Positions 9,141 through 18,565 are shown, numbered from the stretch's first letter. The stretch is DNA of 64,000 nucleotides from Promethearchaeota archaeon (GCA_016840165.1 JAEOSU010000025.1:1-64000), one strand, 5' to 3'. Notes: generated by a model from the sequence alone, not told the origin. Translations and numbers: made by a program.

Positions 9141-10751
9141 TTAAAAAATATTGAAAACTTTGCCCATCCAGTAAACCACTAAATAAGAATTAGGGATGAC
9201 TTGTTTCAATCCATCTCCAGTTGGGTTTCCTCCTTCGCCAAAAAACTTACTGTGTTCCCACTCGAAATGATGTACTCCCATTTCTGATACTGTCAGGGGT
9301 AATGAATATTGAATATCATCAAAATCGATCAGATCACCAAGCCATGCAAATAAGCTGCCATAAATATTATTCTCGAAGAAATTTTGCCATTTTGCCCTGT
9401 CTGGATTTACTTCCATAATAGCAATCTCAGGATTAAGGCTTGTGGCTCGAGTAGAATTCGGTCGTTGAGTTAAGTTATAATTGCGAATACCTTCACCCCA
9501 ACCGGAGGTATTGAACCGCCATAATTGATCTAGTACATCCCATCTAATCATCTCATCGGTGTATTCTGATTTTTCAAAAAGTGATGAATCTGGTACTAAT
9601 GTCATAAACGCTAAATGAATAATATTAAAGTAAGCATTTCTATGATAGCGTAAATAATCATAAAATCCCTTTTCGAAATTTTTAATATAATGTAATTGTA
9701 ATTGAGGATCATCTTCTAACATGATAAGAGAAAACATGACATCCATGGAAAACGCTAATGCATAGGTATCATAAGCAGTATTTGCTCTGTCTGATTTACC
9801 TAAACCATTCATCGAAAGCATCTTAGTCGCTGCGTAATGATATAATGAATCATATTTTTCGGGAAGCGCAGTTGCTCCAATTCTTAATAAAGTAATTTGC
9901 CAGGGACTACCCTCGAAAATTGGATTGAGATCAGAGCCAGTTGGTTCTCCGTTCCCACCTAACACAAGCCAATTAGTTTTTCTAAATCCTTCAATCATTT
10001 GCTCAGTTAAGAGTTTAATTCGTTCGACACACCATCTACTATCTTCATTAAGCGTAGGATCGATAAATTTTAAAACTGAGGCAAACCCTAAATAATATCC
10101 AGCAAGTTCATCCCTACTGGTGTGGAGTCGCACTCTCCAGTTACTATATTTACCCGTACCATTAAAATGGCGAGGATGAGGCTGGAATAACCATTCATGA
10201 TATTTTCTATTTTCTGGAGCACATACAAATCTAGCGGGTGTACCGGGATACTCAGGTCCTATCCCTCCATTTGGGGCTGCGAGCATATTACTAAATCCTG
10301 ATACACATTTCTTTACCATTCTCGTTGCATTTTCAATTTCAGCAGGATCTCCACTATCTACTGCTGCTTTATAGCGAAAGCATTGAGAAGCTAAAGTATA
10401 ACCCAAATGAAGAGCACCATTGTCTGTTCCATACCATTCTTGAACATCTGTATAGCTATCATTAGAAAAAGTCACATCTATACTAATATTAGTTGGTATA
10501 TGATATTTTTCTAGTTGATAATCATATCTATGGGCCATTTGTTCAAGATAGGATTGATTTCCTAGTAGTTGTTCAAGTGGAGTGAAATAGTTAGTATTTG
10601 GGGGATCCAATTCGAGAGTAAATGATGCAATATCATCAATAATATATAAAGCAAATCCTGCATAGCTACCAAACCCAATAAGTGGAATTAGAAACAGGAT
10701 CGTAATTAGAATGTTTTTCTTCGGTAAATTCTTTCGTGTTCTTATTCTCAT
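9141..10751 (-). CDS. Large exported, N-terminally anchored helical protein, function unknown
   Basis: The product is 536 residues. It begins with a basic stretch (MRIRTRKNLPKKN) and one hydrophobic helix at about residues 14-35, so the remaining 500 residues should lie outside the membrane. Several NxS/T sites (NQS, NIS, NDS, NGT, NLT, NST) suit an exterior location. The body is rich in helix pairs with W, Y and H, for example HPRHFNGTGKYSNWRVRLHTSRDELAGYY and DTYALAFSMDVMFSLIML. An alpha/alpha-toroid enzyme fold is possible, but I see no diagnostic catalytic motif. It is followed downstream by the zinc-ribbon membrane gene. Confidence 0.78.
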   Translation of the reverse strand: MRIRTRKNLPKKNILITILFLIPLIGFGSYAGFALYIIDDIASFTLELDPPNTNYFTPLEQLLGNQSYLEQMAHRYDYQLEKYHIPTNISIDVTFSNDSYTDVQEWYGTDNGALHLGYTLASQCFRYKAAVDSGDPAEIENATRMVKKCVSGFSNMLAAPNGGIGPEYPGTPARFVCAPENRKYHEWLFQPHPRHFNGTGKYSNWRVRLHTSRDELAGYYLGFASVLKFIDPTLNEDSRWCVERIKLLTEQMIEGFRKTNWLVLGGNGEPTGSDLNPIFEGSPWQITLLRIGATALPEKYDSLYHYAATKMLSMNGLGKSDRANTAYDTYALAFSMDVMFSLIMLEDDPQLQLHYIKNFEKGFYDYLRYHRNAYFNIIHLAFMTLVPDSSLFEKSEYTDEMIRWDVLDQLWRFNTSGWGEGIRNYNLTQRPNSTRATSLNPEIAIMEVNPDRAKWQNFFENNIYGSLFAWLGDLIDFDDIQYSLPLTVSEMGVHHFEWEHSKFFGEGGNPTGDGLKQVIPNSYLVVYWMGKVFNIF

Positions 10752-10859
10752 TTGAAAGAGATGATTTTTTTCTTGATAATTTTTTGATGATATTAATTTA
10801 GAGTTAAAAATATTTAAGCTTTAAAACAAAGCTAGCTATTGAAAAAAGAAGAAGATATC

Positions 10860-11603
10860 CTAAGGAACTAATCTTTTAATCCAATTATTATTCTTTTTAA
10901 GTTTTTCGTAAATCTCCAGATTTCCCATATCTCCCCTAAATTGATTATTTCTCATCTTTAAAACACGAATTTTCCAATTCATCTTATGTAATCCAAGTGA
11001 GAGTGCTTGGGGTAGCTCAATCTCACCTCTACTAGAAGCTTTTAGACTTTTAAGAACTTTAAAAATCTCTGTTGAAAGGATAAAGATACCACAATTATTT
11101 AGTTTTGAATCGATGGTGCCATGTGGCGGTTTTTCAATAATATCAAGACAATAATCGTCCTGACATACCACTGCAGCTCCCTGAGAAGTATCTTCACTGT
11201 AATTTGCGACAAGGATAAAGTCCTGTTTTTCATTTTTATGAATAGTATATACTTTTTTATAGATCTCATAAGGCACAATTATATCACCCCAAGTTAGATA
11301 AAAATGATCATTCTTAAGTAAACTTTCACAGAGTAATAGCGCAGCACCTGTCCCATTCAACTTCTTTTGCTCAACATATTCGATATTTACTCCCCATTCT
11401 GTTCCCTTATTAAAATAATTAATAATTTGTTCTTTTTTATAGCCAACTACCATGATAATCTTGTCTAAACCAGCATAAATTAATCCATTTAAAATATATT
11501 CTAAAACTGGTTTATCATATAATGGTAGCATCGTTTTTTGGTATTGATTCGTATAGGTTCCTAAACGTTTTCCTAAACCAGCACACAATATCACTGCTTT
11601 CAA
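10860..11603 (-). CDS. Sugar-phosphate nucleotidyltransferase (NTP_transferase family)
   Basis: The product is 247 residues from a TTG at 11603 (MKAVILCAGLG). The N-terminal nucleotide-binding motif LCAGLGKRLGTYTNQYQKTML includes the G.G.R and downstream K.ML signature of glucose-1-phosphate thymidylyl/uridylyltransferases. YLTWGDII supplies the metal-binding Asp, and IIEKPPHG is the usual EKP block. It is short and lacks a left-handed beta-helix acyltransferase domain. Cytosolic activation of a hexose-1-phosphate for glycan or lipid glycosylation is likely. It is the first of two such enzymes in the window (the other is near 35.5 kb). The exact NTP and sugar are unknown. Confidence 0.85.
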   Translation of the reverse strand: MKAVILCAGLGKRLGTYTNQYQKTMLPLYDKPVLEYILNGLIYAGLDKIIMVVGYKKEQIINYFNKGTEWGVNIEYVEQKKLNGTGAALLLCESLLKNDHFYLTWGDIIVPYEIYKKVYTIHKNEKQDFILVANYSEDTSQGAAVVCQDDYCLDIIEKPPHGTIDSKLNNCGIFILSTEIFKVLKSLKASSRGEIELPQALSLGLHKMNWKIRVLKMRNNQFRGDMGNLEIYEKLKKNNNWIKRLVP

Positions 11604-11819
11604 GATACTTCAATTTGGGGCTATTTTGTGTTTTTCCTTTTAATTCAATATCTATAGACCATAATGATTGATTTCTAAAAAAGATATTATTAGGATATTA
11701 CATTTTTTTTTCTTTTTTTCCACTTAGAGTTTATTGCAAGACTCATACAGATTTTCTTTAGGTTTTTTAATTTATCTAGATAATAAATGTAAGTACTGAA
11801 TTGGAATTAGATTCATCCT
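11604..11819. other. Divergent intergenic region with T-rich tracts
   Basis: This 216-base gap lies between two divergently transcribed genes and should contain both promoters. It carries a long T-run (about 11705-11720). The AT-rich segment near 11770-11795 could hold the TATA element of the plus-strand gene. I found no tRNA, no convincing small ORF and no repeat. Confidence 0.4.
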
Positions 11820-12587
11820 ATGATTAAGGATATAATAATTATTAAAGACGGTTTACCATTACTTAACAAACACTTTAGTGAGCGTGGGGACTCAACAGGA
11901 CCAAATAAATCCTTCACACAAGGAGATTCTCTAATTATGGTCTCTGGTTTCTTTACAGCACTTAATTCCTTTTCAGATTCATTTGACGACCTTGGAACAA
12001 TTAGTGAACTAAAACTATCCAACAATGATTTAAAACTCTCATTCTTAAAAGATCCAAGTATTCCAAATCTCATTTATCTCGCTACTTATAACGATACTTC
12101 TAAATCTGTCAATGTTTTAAGGACGCTAAGAAAGATTGCGCAGACTTTCATGAGGAAATATGATATCAACAAGATCTTGAATTGGAATGGAAAACGAGAT
12201 TACTTTGACTCTTTTGGAGATATATTAGCGTTCTTTGTCGAGGAGGAGCGTAAAGAGCGTGAAGGTCAATTTAAAGAAAGAGTAATTGATTTATTTAAAA
12301 CCGTCGAAGATAAAATAAACGAAGAGTCGAATTTTAAGATATTAAAACATAATATTTCTGAGGATCCCAATTTACCAGAATATTGCCGAAAAATACCCAA
12401 ATTTAGTAGCCCAAAGAAAATTAATCCTAAATATTATTTAACGGGTGATACCTCGATTAATGTTTTTCATAGAATTAATGGGCGAAGATCAATTGGACAA
12501 ATCACTCAAGAATTAGAATTGCAACATGAGCAGGTTTACAATATCTGCAAAAATTTAGTTAAACTCGGGTTTATTAATTTGCATTAA
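11820..12587 (+). CDS. Longin-like domain protein with C-terminal winged helix
   Basis: The product is 255 residues. Residues 1-120 have the strand-helix-strand pattern of longin or roadblock-type domains: MIKDIIIIKDGLPLL as strand and hairpin, DSLIMVSGFFTALNSF as central helix, then LKLSNNDLKLSFLK and NLIYLATY strands and a final helix. The middle is charged and helical. Residues 200-255 (ISVFHRINGRRSIGQI-like, then a recognition helix) resemble a winged helix. Proteins beginning with this domain are abundant in Asgard archaea, where longin and roadblock domains are thought to pair with small GTPases. That link is inference; the only GTPase in this window is 7 kb away. Confidence 0.62.
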   Translation: MIKDIIIIKDGLPLLNKHFSERGDSTGPNKSFTQGDSLIMVSGFFTALNSFSDSFDDLGTISELKLSNNDLKLSFLKDPSIPNLIYLATYNDTSKSVNVLRTLRKIAQTFMRKYDINKILNWNGKRDYFDSFGDILAFFVEEERKEREGQFKERVIDLFKTVEDKINEESNFKILKHNISEDPNLPEYCRKIPKFSSPKKINPKYYLTGDTSINVFHRINGRRSIGQITQELELQHEQVYNICKNLVKLGFINLH

Positions 12588-12609
12588 ATAGTGACTTGAT
12601 AATTACGAG

Positions 12610-12915
12610 TTATTTCTGAACTCTTTTTTGATGTTGTTTTTTTCTTTTCCGTTCATCATCTTGTACTTCCTTATTTAATTCACTTAATGCCAGACTGTCT
12701 TTTCCTGTAAATTTGAAATTACCTACAATTTTACTTTCTTCTTTTGCGCCAGATTTACCGATTTTTTCAAAAGAAAGAGTAACTGGTATGTCTTGATTTA
12801 GGGCAAGATTAATAAAATTAATAAAGCCTAAATGTTTGCTTGGGGCGATATTGAACTTAATAACGTGCTCTTTATTCTTTTTTGAAAGGGTTTTGAGAAT
12901 CAATCGAAGTTTCAA
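12610..12915 (-). CDS. Small basic protein, function unknown
   Basis: The product is 101 residues from a TTG at 12915, preceded by a GGATGTGA stretch that could serve as ribosome-binding site. The N-terminal 70 residues look like a compact alpha/beta domain (LRLILKTLSKKN, ITLALN, VTLSFEKIG, KIVGNFKFTG). The last 20 residues are highly charged and basic (DDERKRKKQHQKR), suggesting contact with nucleic acid or acidic lipid. No family is recognised. It is convergent with the longin-like gene, 22 bases from its stop. Confidence 0.6.
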   Translation of the reverse strand: MKLRLILKTLSKKNKEHVIKFNIAPSKHLGFINFINLALNQDIPVTLSFEKIGKSGAKEESKIVGNFKFTGKDSLALSELNKEVQDDERKRKKQHQKRVQK

Positions 12916-13046
12916 TTTCAGTCACATCCTTTATAATAATTTTTGTAATTATGATGGTTATGATTTAAACTTATTAAATTAAAAAAGTTATATTATTGAT
13001 ATAATTAAATATAATATAAAAATAAAAAGAATTTCAAGATTGCTCC

Positions 13047-13850
13047 ATGTCTACTAATTTATTTCCCTTTATTTTTAAAAATGAACGTTGGTATAATGCT
13101 GAAGGTGTTAATGAGAGCGATATAGGAGTTATTGTGGATACTGACCGTGCTATAATATGGTTTTTTGAAGGTTCGAAGAGTTCTGCTAGGAATCGAAGCA
13201 GTGCTAAAGAATTATTAGCTGAATTAAGACAAAAGTACGAGCTATATGCCTTTAAACATATTTCTAAGGACGCCCCAAAGGATATTCTAGATTATTTAGA
13301 AGAACTCAAGAGGCATGATTATATTACCCGAATTAGGCATTTCCAATATGATTTAGGGAAGATTTCAAAGTATTATTTTTATTTATGCAATATCGGATGT
13401 TTACTATTGATTATTGCTATAACTTTTTTGATTGGCTTTCTTTTAAACTCCAATACATCCTATATAAACCCTTATGATTATTTTTCCGAAAATTTTAACA
13501 GGTTTTTGGTTAATGTAAATTTCTTCTCAATATTATTAATATTTTCTTTTACAGTTTTCGTTATTACCTCTTTCTTCGGAGTAATTTTAAATAAAAGAGC
13601 CTTATTGATTTATAATTTAAGTACTAGTATATTTGTATTTATGGCATTCTTCATGTTGAGGATCTGGGATATTATTTTATATTACGATATAATTGGGAAC
13701 ACAATTTACATACGAAAAGATGTGATTTTCCTTTTCATATTCAATTTATTTATCTTTCAGATATTAGGATTATTAGTTGGCTATACTGCTGTCTTTACGA
13801 GTTTTTTTGAAAGTAAAAGAATTATAAGATTAGAATTTAAAAGTAGTTAA
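13047..13850 (+). CDS. Gelsolin-like N-terminal domain (tentative) fused to four membrane helices
   Basis: The product is 267 residues. Residues 20-75 read DIGVIVDTDRAIIWFFEG, followed by SSARNRSSAKELLAEL. This resembles the core of a gelsolin repeat: a strand ending in DT, a strand with a W.G-like turn, then the long helix. Four hydrophobic helices follow at about residues 112-136, 158-182, 190-210 and 228-250. The soluble part probably faces the cytosol. Gelsolin-like proteins are known from Asgard archaea, but this assignment rests on pattern resemblance alone. It lies 8 bases before a CDP-alcohol phosphatidyltransferase, so the two are likely co-transcribed. Confidence 0.55.
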   Translation: MSTNLFPFIFKNERWYNAEGVNESDIGVIVDTDRAIIWFFEGSKSSARNRSSAKELLAELRQKYELYAFKHISKDAPKDILDYLEELKRHDYITRIRHFQYDLGKISKYYFYLCNIGCLLLIIAITFLIGFLLNSNTSYINPYDYFSENFNRFLVNVNFFSILLIFSFTVFVITSFFGVILNKRALLIYNLSTSIFVFMAFFMLRIWDIILYYDIIGNTIYIRKDVIFLFIFNLFIFQILGLLVGYTAVFTSFFESKRIIRLEFKSS

Positions 13851-13858
13851 CTTCCAAA

Positions 13859-14485
13859 ATGGCTTCCAAATTTAGGCTAAGGATTATATTTCGTCCTATG
13901 ATTACAATTCTTGCTAAATTATCAATTAAAATGGGGATTTCTCCTAACTTAGCTACTTGTATTATGTTTAGTCTTTCAATCTTTAGCCTTATATGTTTAG
14001 TGGTTTTTTCGAATCTTATATTATTTGCTTTAGGCGTATTTTTAGTGGGCATTTTCGATGGATTAGACGGGGCGATTGCGAGATTATCTGGAAGATCAAC
14101 ATCCTTTGGAGCATTTTTTGATTCAATTATGGATAGATTAAGCGAATTTGTTATATTTTTTTCCCTATTAATTCATTATCGAGATCAATTATTATGGAAC
14201 ATAATAAATCTTAATCTTGTAATTATAATATCATTTATTGCTTCGATTATGATTAGCTATATCAGAGCAAAGGCAGAAAATGTATATGAAGGTGATTTCG
14301 ACGTAGGATTAATGGCAAGATCAGAAAGACTATTCTACATTGTTGTTTCTATGATTTTTGTATACCTTTATGGATACATTGGAGAAATTTTATTTCTATT
14401 TATGGTATTAGTTATTCTTACTGCCTTATTTAGATTTTATAAAATAAACAAACTTATCAAACAGTTTGAGGAGCAAAATAATTAA
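13859..14485 (+). CDS. CDP-alcohol phosphatidyltransferase family enzyme
   Basis: The product is 208 residues with about six hydrophobic segments. The full family signature is present: DGLDGAIAR followed after eight residues by G, then FFD and IMD. That gives D1xxD2G1xxAR...G2xxxD3xxxD4 with all four metal-binding aspartates. It transfers a phosphoalcohol from a CDP-lipid or CDP-alcohol at the membrane, so it takes part in polar-lipid head-group synthesis. In archaea close relatives make archaetidylinositol phosphate, archaetidylserine or archaetidylglycerol phosphate; I cannot choose among these. It is downstream of the membrane protein and convergent with ribK. Confidence 0.92.
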   Translation: MASKFRLRIIFRPMITILAKLSIKMGISPNLATCIMFSLSIFSLICLVVFSNLILFALGVFLVGIFDGLDGAIARLSGRSTSFGAFFDSIMDRLSEFVIFFSLLIHYRDQLLWNIINLNLVIIISFIASIMISYIRAKAENVYEGDFDVGLMARSERLFYIVVSMIFVYLYGYIGEILFLFMVLVILTALFRFYKINKLIKQFEEQNN

Positions 14486-14490
14486 AGAGA

Positions 14491-15216
14491 TTAGAGAGAA
14501 TGGGAACTTAATTTATCTTTAGAAATATCAATGATAAGTTTATCTCCATCGTTAAGATGAAAATAATCTCTAAGATAAGGTTTTGCTAATATCTCTATAA
14601 TGTTTTCTTTATGGTGAGTACGCTGAATATCTAAAATTGCTGCTTTTCGCTTATTATTTTTATCATCCATTCGGGAGATATAGACATCATAGCATTTTAC
14701 AGGTCCATACTCTCTATTTAAATCTTTAAATCCGTCAATGATAATAGGAGTAATATTTTTTAGCTTTTCTCGTAAAAGTTCAATATCTGTATCACTTAAT
14801 CTTAAATTTAATGTCCCTTTATATGGTTCAAAACCTAATTTTTCTTTAAATTGTTGATAATATCCTTTTATAGAAACATAGTAGCCTCCTTCATGAATAC
14901 CTTCCGTTACCTCCCCAATAATCAAGATAGATTCTAATAATTTCTTTAGTTCCTTATATATCATTAACATGATATTCGCCCCTTCTTTGGTAATAGAAAT
15001 TTTTTGAGTTTTGCCAGTTATCTTCCGTTTTATCCAACCTAATTGTTCTAAATCATTAATTCTTCTACTTCCAGTTTGTTGACTTAATCCTAAGATCTCT
15101 CCAAATTTAACAGTACTTATTTCAATATATCTACGTTCTTTTGCCAAATGGCATAACTGATATAAAGCAAACCAATTTGCATAATTATCCGGCGATATAT
15201 CTCCACTATTATTCAT
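14491..15216 (-). CDS. ribK: Archaeal CTP-dependent riboflavin kinase with N-terminal winged helix
   Basis: The product is 241 residues. Residues 1-95 form a MarR/ArsR-like winged helix (ISTVKFGEILGLSQQTGSRRINDLEQLGWI). Residues 105-235 are the archaeal riboflavin kinase: EGGYYVSIKGYYQQF, PYKGTLNLRL, GPVKCYDVYI and a final LRDYFHLNDGDKLIID. This enzyme makes FMN from riboflavin using CTP. The fused winged helix, found in several archaeal RibK proteins, could make it self-regulating. Its stop faces the phosphatidyltransferase stop, 5 bases apart. It follows ribL by 12 bases, so FMN and FAD synthesis are coupled in one transcript. Confidence 0.92.
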   Translation of the reverse strand: MNNSGDISPDNYANWFALYQLCHLAKERRYIEISTVKFGEILGLSQQTGSRRINDLEQLGWIKRKITGKTQKISITKEGANIMLMIYKELKKLLESILIIGEVTEGIHEGGYYVSIKGYYQQFKEKLGFEPYKGTLNLRLSDTDIELLREKLKNITPIIIDGFKDLNREYGPVKCYDVYISRMDDKNNKRKAAILDIQRTHHKENIIEILAKPYLRDYFHLNDGDKLIIDISKDKLSSHSL

Positions 15217-15228
15217 TAACTTACCAAC

Positions 15229-15669
15229 TTATTTGGTATAGGTATCAATGATTTTTTTTTTAATTAAACTTGATGAGTTTAATTCAAATTTATCATAAAA
15301 CGAATTTAATCTTCTAACCTCAATACGGTTAAGTCCTATCTTATTTAAACCTTCTTTTAAAACATTTAAATCATATTTTTGATTTGGACCCAGTAAAATT
15401 ATATCAGGATTAATTTCCTCTACAGTTTTAAGAGTATTATTATCACTTCGTCCTAAAACTGCTTTCTTTACATATTTTAAATTACTAATAACTTCTAATC
15501 TCTGTTCTTGTGGAACAATTGGAGGTTCTCCGGAGTATCGCTCTCTATTTTTATCAGTAGAAACTACTACATAGACATCCCCTAATTTAGCAGCTTCCTT
15601 TATTAAAAAAATATGGCCTGGATGGACAATATCAAAGGTCCCTGCTATCATGACTTTTTTTTTCGACAT
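15229..15669 (-). CDS. ribL: Archaeal FAD synthetase (FMN adenylyltransferase)
   Basis: The product is 146 residues, matching the archaeal RibL size. It has the nucleotidyltransferase HxGH motif in GTFDIVHPGHIFLIKEA at about residues 11-27 and the second block DIILLGPNQKYD. It transfers AMP to FMN to make FAD. Between translin (57 bases upstream) and ribK (12 bases downstream) it forms a minus-strand operon that completes flavin-cofactor synthesis. Related cytidylyltransferases such as glycerol-3-phosphate cytidylyltransferase share the fold, but the ribK linkage and the LGPNQKYD stretch favour RibL. Confidence 0.9.
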   Translation of the reverse strand: MSKKKVMIAGTFDIVHPGHIFLIKEAAKLGDVYVVVSTDKNRERYSGEPPIVPQEQRLEVISNLKYVKKAVLGRSDNNTLKTVEEINPDIILLGPNQKYDLNVLKEGLNKIGLNRIEVRRLNSFYDKFELNSSSLIKKKIIDTYTK

Positions 15670-15726
15670 GTTTCTTCATAATTTTACCATTATACTTCAG
15701 TTATAATTCTAAACGAAAATCTAACT

Positions 15727-16344
15727 TCAATCTTTTTTATTTTTTTCTATACATTTTTTCAAATCGTTCATTTGCAAAGAAATGGATATATCGCCCCTAG
15801 TCTTTTCAATTAAAGAACGAGCACGATCTGTTTTGGGTCTTAAATCTTGAGTTATTCCTGCAGGGTAATCAAGAGAGAATAAATTAGTATAAATTTCATC
15901 CATATCTTCTAATATTTGATTTAATTCTGATAATTGAGAATTTCTTATATTATCTAATGCATATCTTCTTAATTCCCCAATAACATCCGCTAATCCGAAA
16001 GCATAATTAAGTGGATCAATATTTAATTGACTAGGTGTAGGTAATTCTTGTTTGTTTACAATCGCATAAAAAGAAACAGCTTCTGCATATTCTTGCTCTG
16101 GAGTTTTTAAAAACTTTACGAAAGCGCCTGGTTCTAGATTAACCATTTCTTTTAATTCTGTGTGAGTTTGTTTAATCAAGCTTATTTTCTCATTATACAG
16201 GTCAAATTCCTTTCTATGAATATGCTTTATTGCATTGCTACAATCACGTATTATCGAACGAGTCTTGGGTAAGATTGTTTCTCGACCTTTATCTAATTTA
16301 TCTAAATTAGTTGTTAATTCCGAAAAAATTTTTATAAGATTCAT
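15727..16344 (-). CDS. Translin/TRAX family protein, catalytic residues retained
   Basis: The product is 205 residues, almost wholly helical. The family core is clear: QEYAEAVSFYAIV at residues 84-96 and GLADVIGELRRYAL at 117-130. In eukaryotic TRAX the RNase site of the translin-TRAX complex uses two Glu in QEYVEA and an Asp in the D.TGEL helix. The equivalent E85, E88 and D120 are all present here, so it is TRAX-like and plausibly an active ribonuclease. It heads the minus-strand operon with ribL and ribK, but no functional link to flavins is known. Confidence 0.87.
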   Translation of the reverse strand: MNLIKIFSELTTNLDKLDKGRETILPKTRSIIRDCSNAIKHIHRKEFDLYNEKISLIKQTHTELKEMVNLEPGAFVKFLKTPEQEYAEAVSFYAIVNKQELPTPSQLNIDPLNYAFGLADVIGELRRYALDNIRNSQLSELNQILEDMDEIYTNLFSLDYPAGITQDLRPKTDRARSLIEKTRGDISISLQMNDLKKCIEKNKKD

Positions 16345-16470
16345 ATTTGATGGGAAATTTTTTAGTAAAAATTAATTTAAATTTTAGATTTATTTAATCT
16401 ACGAAAGTATGTAAAATATTTAGAATTTTTTATTAAAATTAGCTTTTAAAAAATAAGGTAATGAGTTGTT

Positions 16471-18531
16471 ATGAAGATTTTATTAATCCATTCTGAAGGT
16501 GTTGAAGTTCATAAACACAAACCAGCCACCAGTGCTCCACAGGAGTTTTCAGAAGATGTTATTAGAATGGAAGGTTTAGTACTTGTAGCGTATGTATCTG
16601 TTGAGGATCAAGATACATATGATATAAATCTTATTGCAAAACAAGGAGCAGAGGTTATCGAAGAGGCTATTTTACAAATTAATTCTTTTCCTGATAAAGT
16701 GAGAGAGAAAAATGAGGAAATACGTGAATATAATAAAAAAATTGAATCGGGGAAAATAAAAGGAAAACCAAAGAAACTTGTAGATTTAATTAAAGAGCGA
16801 TCCCTTTATCGTGTTGACAAGGTTTTGGTATATCCTTGGGCACACTTAAGTAAATTTCTTAGTAATGAGCAAATTGCTATGGAAGTATGTCCAAAAATAG
16901 CGAAAAATTTAGAAGAAAGAGGTATTGAGGCAAAATTTTCTCCATTTGGTTGGTATAAATCATTTGAAATCAATTGTTTAGGTCATGAATTAGCAGAGAT
17001 GTATAGAGATGTTAGACTAGCTATTAAACCTGAAGAGCAAGTCAAAAATTCAGTATTTAAAATAATAACACCATCAGGAAAGGAACTTGATCTAAATTTT
17101 GATAAAGACCAGAAGATTATTGTACCAGAAGAGATTAAAGATAAAGATTATCACGTATTCCTTAATTCAGAATTAGGTTCCAGAGTAATGAAGAGAGCAA
17201 TTGAACCAGCCCATATAAAAGTTATGAAAGATTTTGAATTAATAGATTTTGATCCCAATACTGATGCTGGACACTTCAGATGGTATACAAAAGGGATTAT
17301 TATGAAAAATCTGATGAAGAATTACATTGAAGAGAGACTAATAGATTATGGGGCGATTCTTATTGATACTCCTGTTATGTATACTGTAAAGAATAAGAAA
17401 TTAACAGCACAAACGGCTCGATTTCCAGCAAGAAGTTATTGGGTTGAATCTGGAAGTGATAGATATCTTTTAAGATATGCCTGCGATTTCCTCTTATTTG
17501 ACTTGTTTTCTCAAATGAATTTGAAGCCACATTATTTTCCGCTGAGAGCTTATGAATATGAACAATATGCGTTTCGGCGAGAATTAGAAGGTGAAGTAAG
17601 CGGTTTAAGAAGATTACGGGCTTTTATAATGCCAGATATGCATACGCTATGTAAAGATCTTGAGTCTTCTATTGATGAATTTAAAAAACAGTATGATTTA
17701 ATCAAGAGCCTTGAAAATGATTTAGGGATTAAAACTTACGTCATATTCAGAACAACTCAAGAATTTTATAAGGAAAATAAAAACTGGATTATTGATTTAA
17801 TCAAATCGGAGCAACATCCAGCATTAATAGAACTATGGGAGGAAAGATATTATTATTACATTTTAAAATTTGAAAGAAATGTTCTTTCAGCTCAAGGTAA
17901 GAGTGCAACATTAGCAACTAATCAAATAGATGTAGAAAGTTCCTTAGAATATATGTTTGATAATGATGGTGTTAAAAGACAGAAATACAATATCTCTTTT
18001 ATAGATACTGATGGTCAAGTAAAACATCCAATAATTCTCCATAACTCTCCAACTGGCGCTATAGAAAGGATTTTTTGGGGATTAATTGAATCAGCAATAA
18101 GAAATAAAGATCAACTTGTACCTGGATTTAAAACATGGTTATCACCGATTCAAGTGAGAATATTGACTATAAGTAATGAACAAAACGATTATGCAGAAAA
18201 GATATTAGATATCTTAAACCGGGAGCCCTATAGAGCAGATTTCGACGATAGAGATGAAACAATCGGAAAAAAAATCCGTCAAGCAGAAATCGAATGGATA
18301 CCCTACACGATTATCATAGGAAACAAAGAATTGACCAATCAAACAGTTTCTATCAGAAAGCGACTTATTGGCAAACCATTTGGACCAAAAAAATCTACAA
18401 CAGAACAAATTAATGATGTGAAATTAAGCCGATTATTGGAACTATTAGAAGAGGACACGAAGCAATTCCCATCTTATAAATTACCTATCCCATTTCGAAG
18501 GATGTCTACTAAAGTATATTTTAGACACTAA
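16471..18531 (+). CDS. thrS: Threonyl-tRNA synthetase, archaeal type
   Basis: The product is 686 residues. Residues 1-170 match the archaeal N-terminal editing domain related to D-aminoacyl-tRNA deacylase (MKILLIHSEGVEVHKH, then LVYPWAHLS and YKSFEINCLGHELAE). The class II core follows, with GHFRWYTKG, YACDFLLF, and the motif-2 block FRRELEGEVSGLRRLRAF with MPDMHTLC. GAIERIFWGLIESA is motif-3-like. The last 130 residues are the anticodon-binding domain (LSPIQVRILTIS, then PYTIIIGNKEL). It charges tRNA-Thr and clears Ser mischarging. It is monocistronic, with a 126-base AT-rich leader region. Confidence 0.95.
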   Translation: MKILLIHSEGVEVHKHKPATSAPQEFSEDVIRMEGLVLVAYVSVEDQDTYDINLIAKQGAEVIEEAILQINSFPDKVREKNEEIREYNKKIESGKIKGKPKKLVDLIKERSLYRVDKVLVYPWAHLSKFLSNEQIAMEVCPKIAKNLEERGIEAKFSPFGWYKSFEINCLGHELAEMYRDVRLAIKPEEQVKNSVFKIITPSGKELDLNFDKDQKIIVPEEIKDKDYHVFLNSELGSRVMKRAIEPAHIKVMKDFELIDFDPNTDAGHFRWYTKGIIMKNLMKNYIEERLIDYGAILIDTPVMYTVKNKKLTAQTARFPARSYWVESGSDRYLLRYACDFLLFDLFSQMNLKPHYFPLRAYEYEQYAFRRELEGEVSGLRRLRAFIMPDMHTLCKDLESSIDEFKKQYDLIKSLENDLGIKTYVIFRTTQEFYKENKNWIIDLIKSEQHPALIELWEERYYYYILKFERNVLSAQGKSATLATNQIDVESSLEYMFDNDGVKRQKYNISFIDTDGQVKHPIILHNSPTGAIERIFWGLIESAIRNKDQLVPGFKTWLSPIQVRILTISNEQNDYAEKILDILNREPYRADFDDRDETIGKKIRQAEIEWIPYTIIIGNKELTNQTVSIRKRLIGKPFGPKKSTTEQINDVKLSRLLELLEEDTKQFPSYKLPIPFRRMSTKVYFRH

Positions 18532-18565
18532 ATTAGATAATCAAGATTGAGGTTTATAGATAAGG

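Noticed and set aside
11813..12073. Minus-strand frame of 86 codons
   Set aside because: It is antisense to the longin-like gene and has no independent support.
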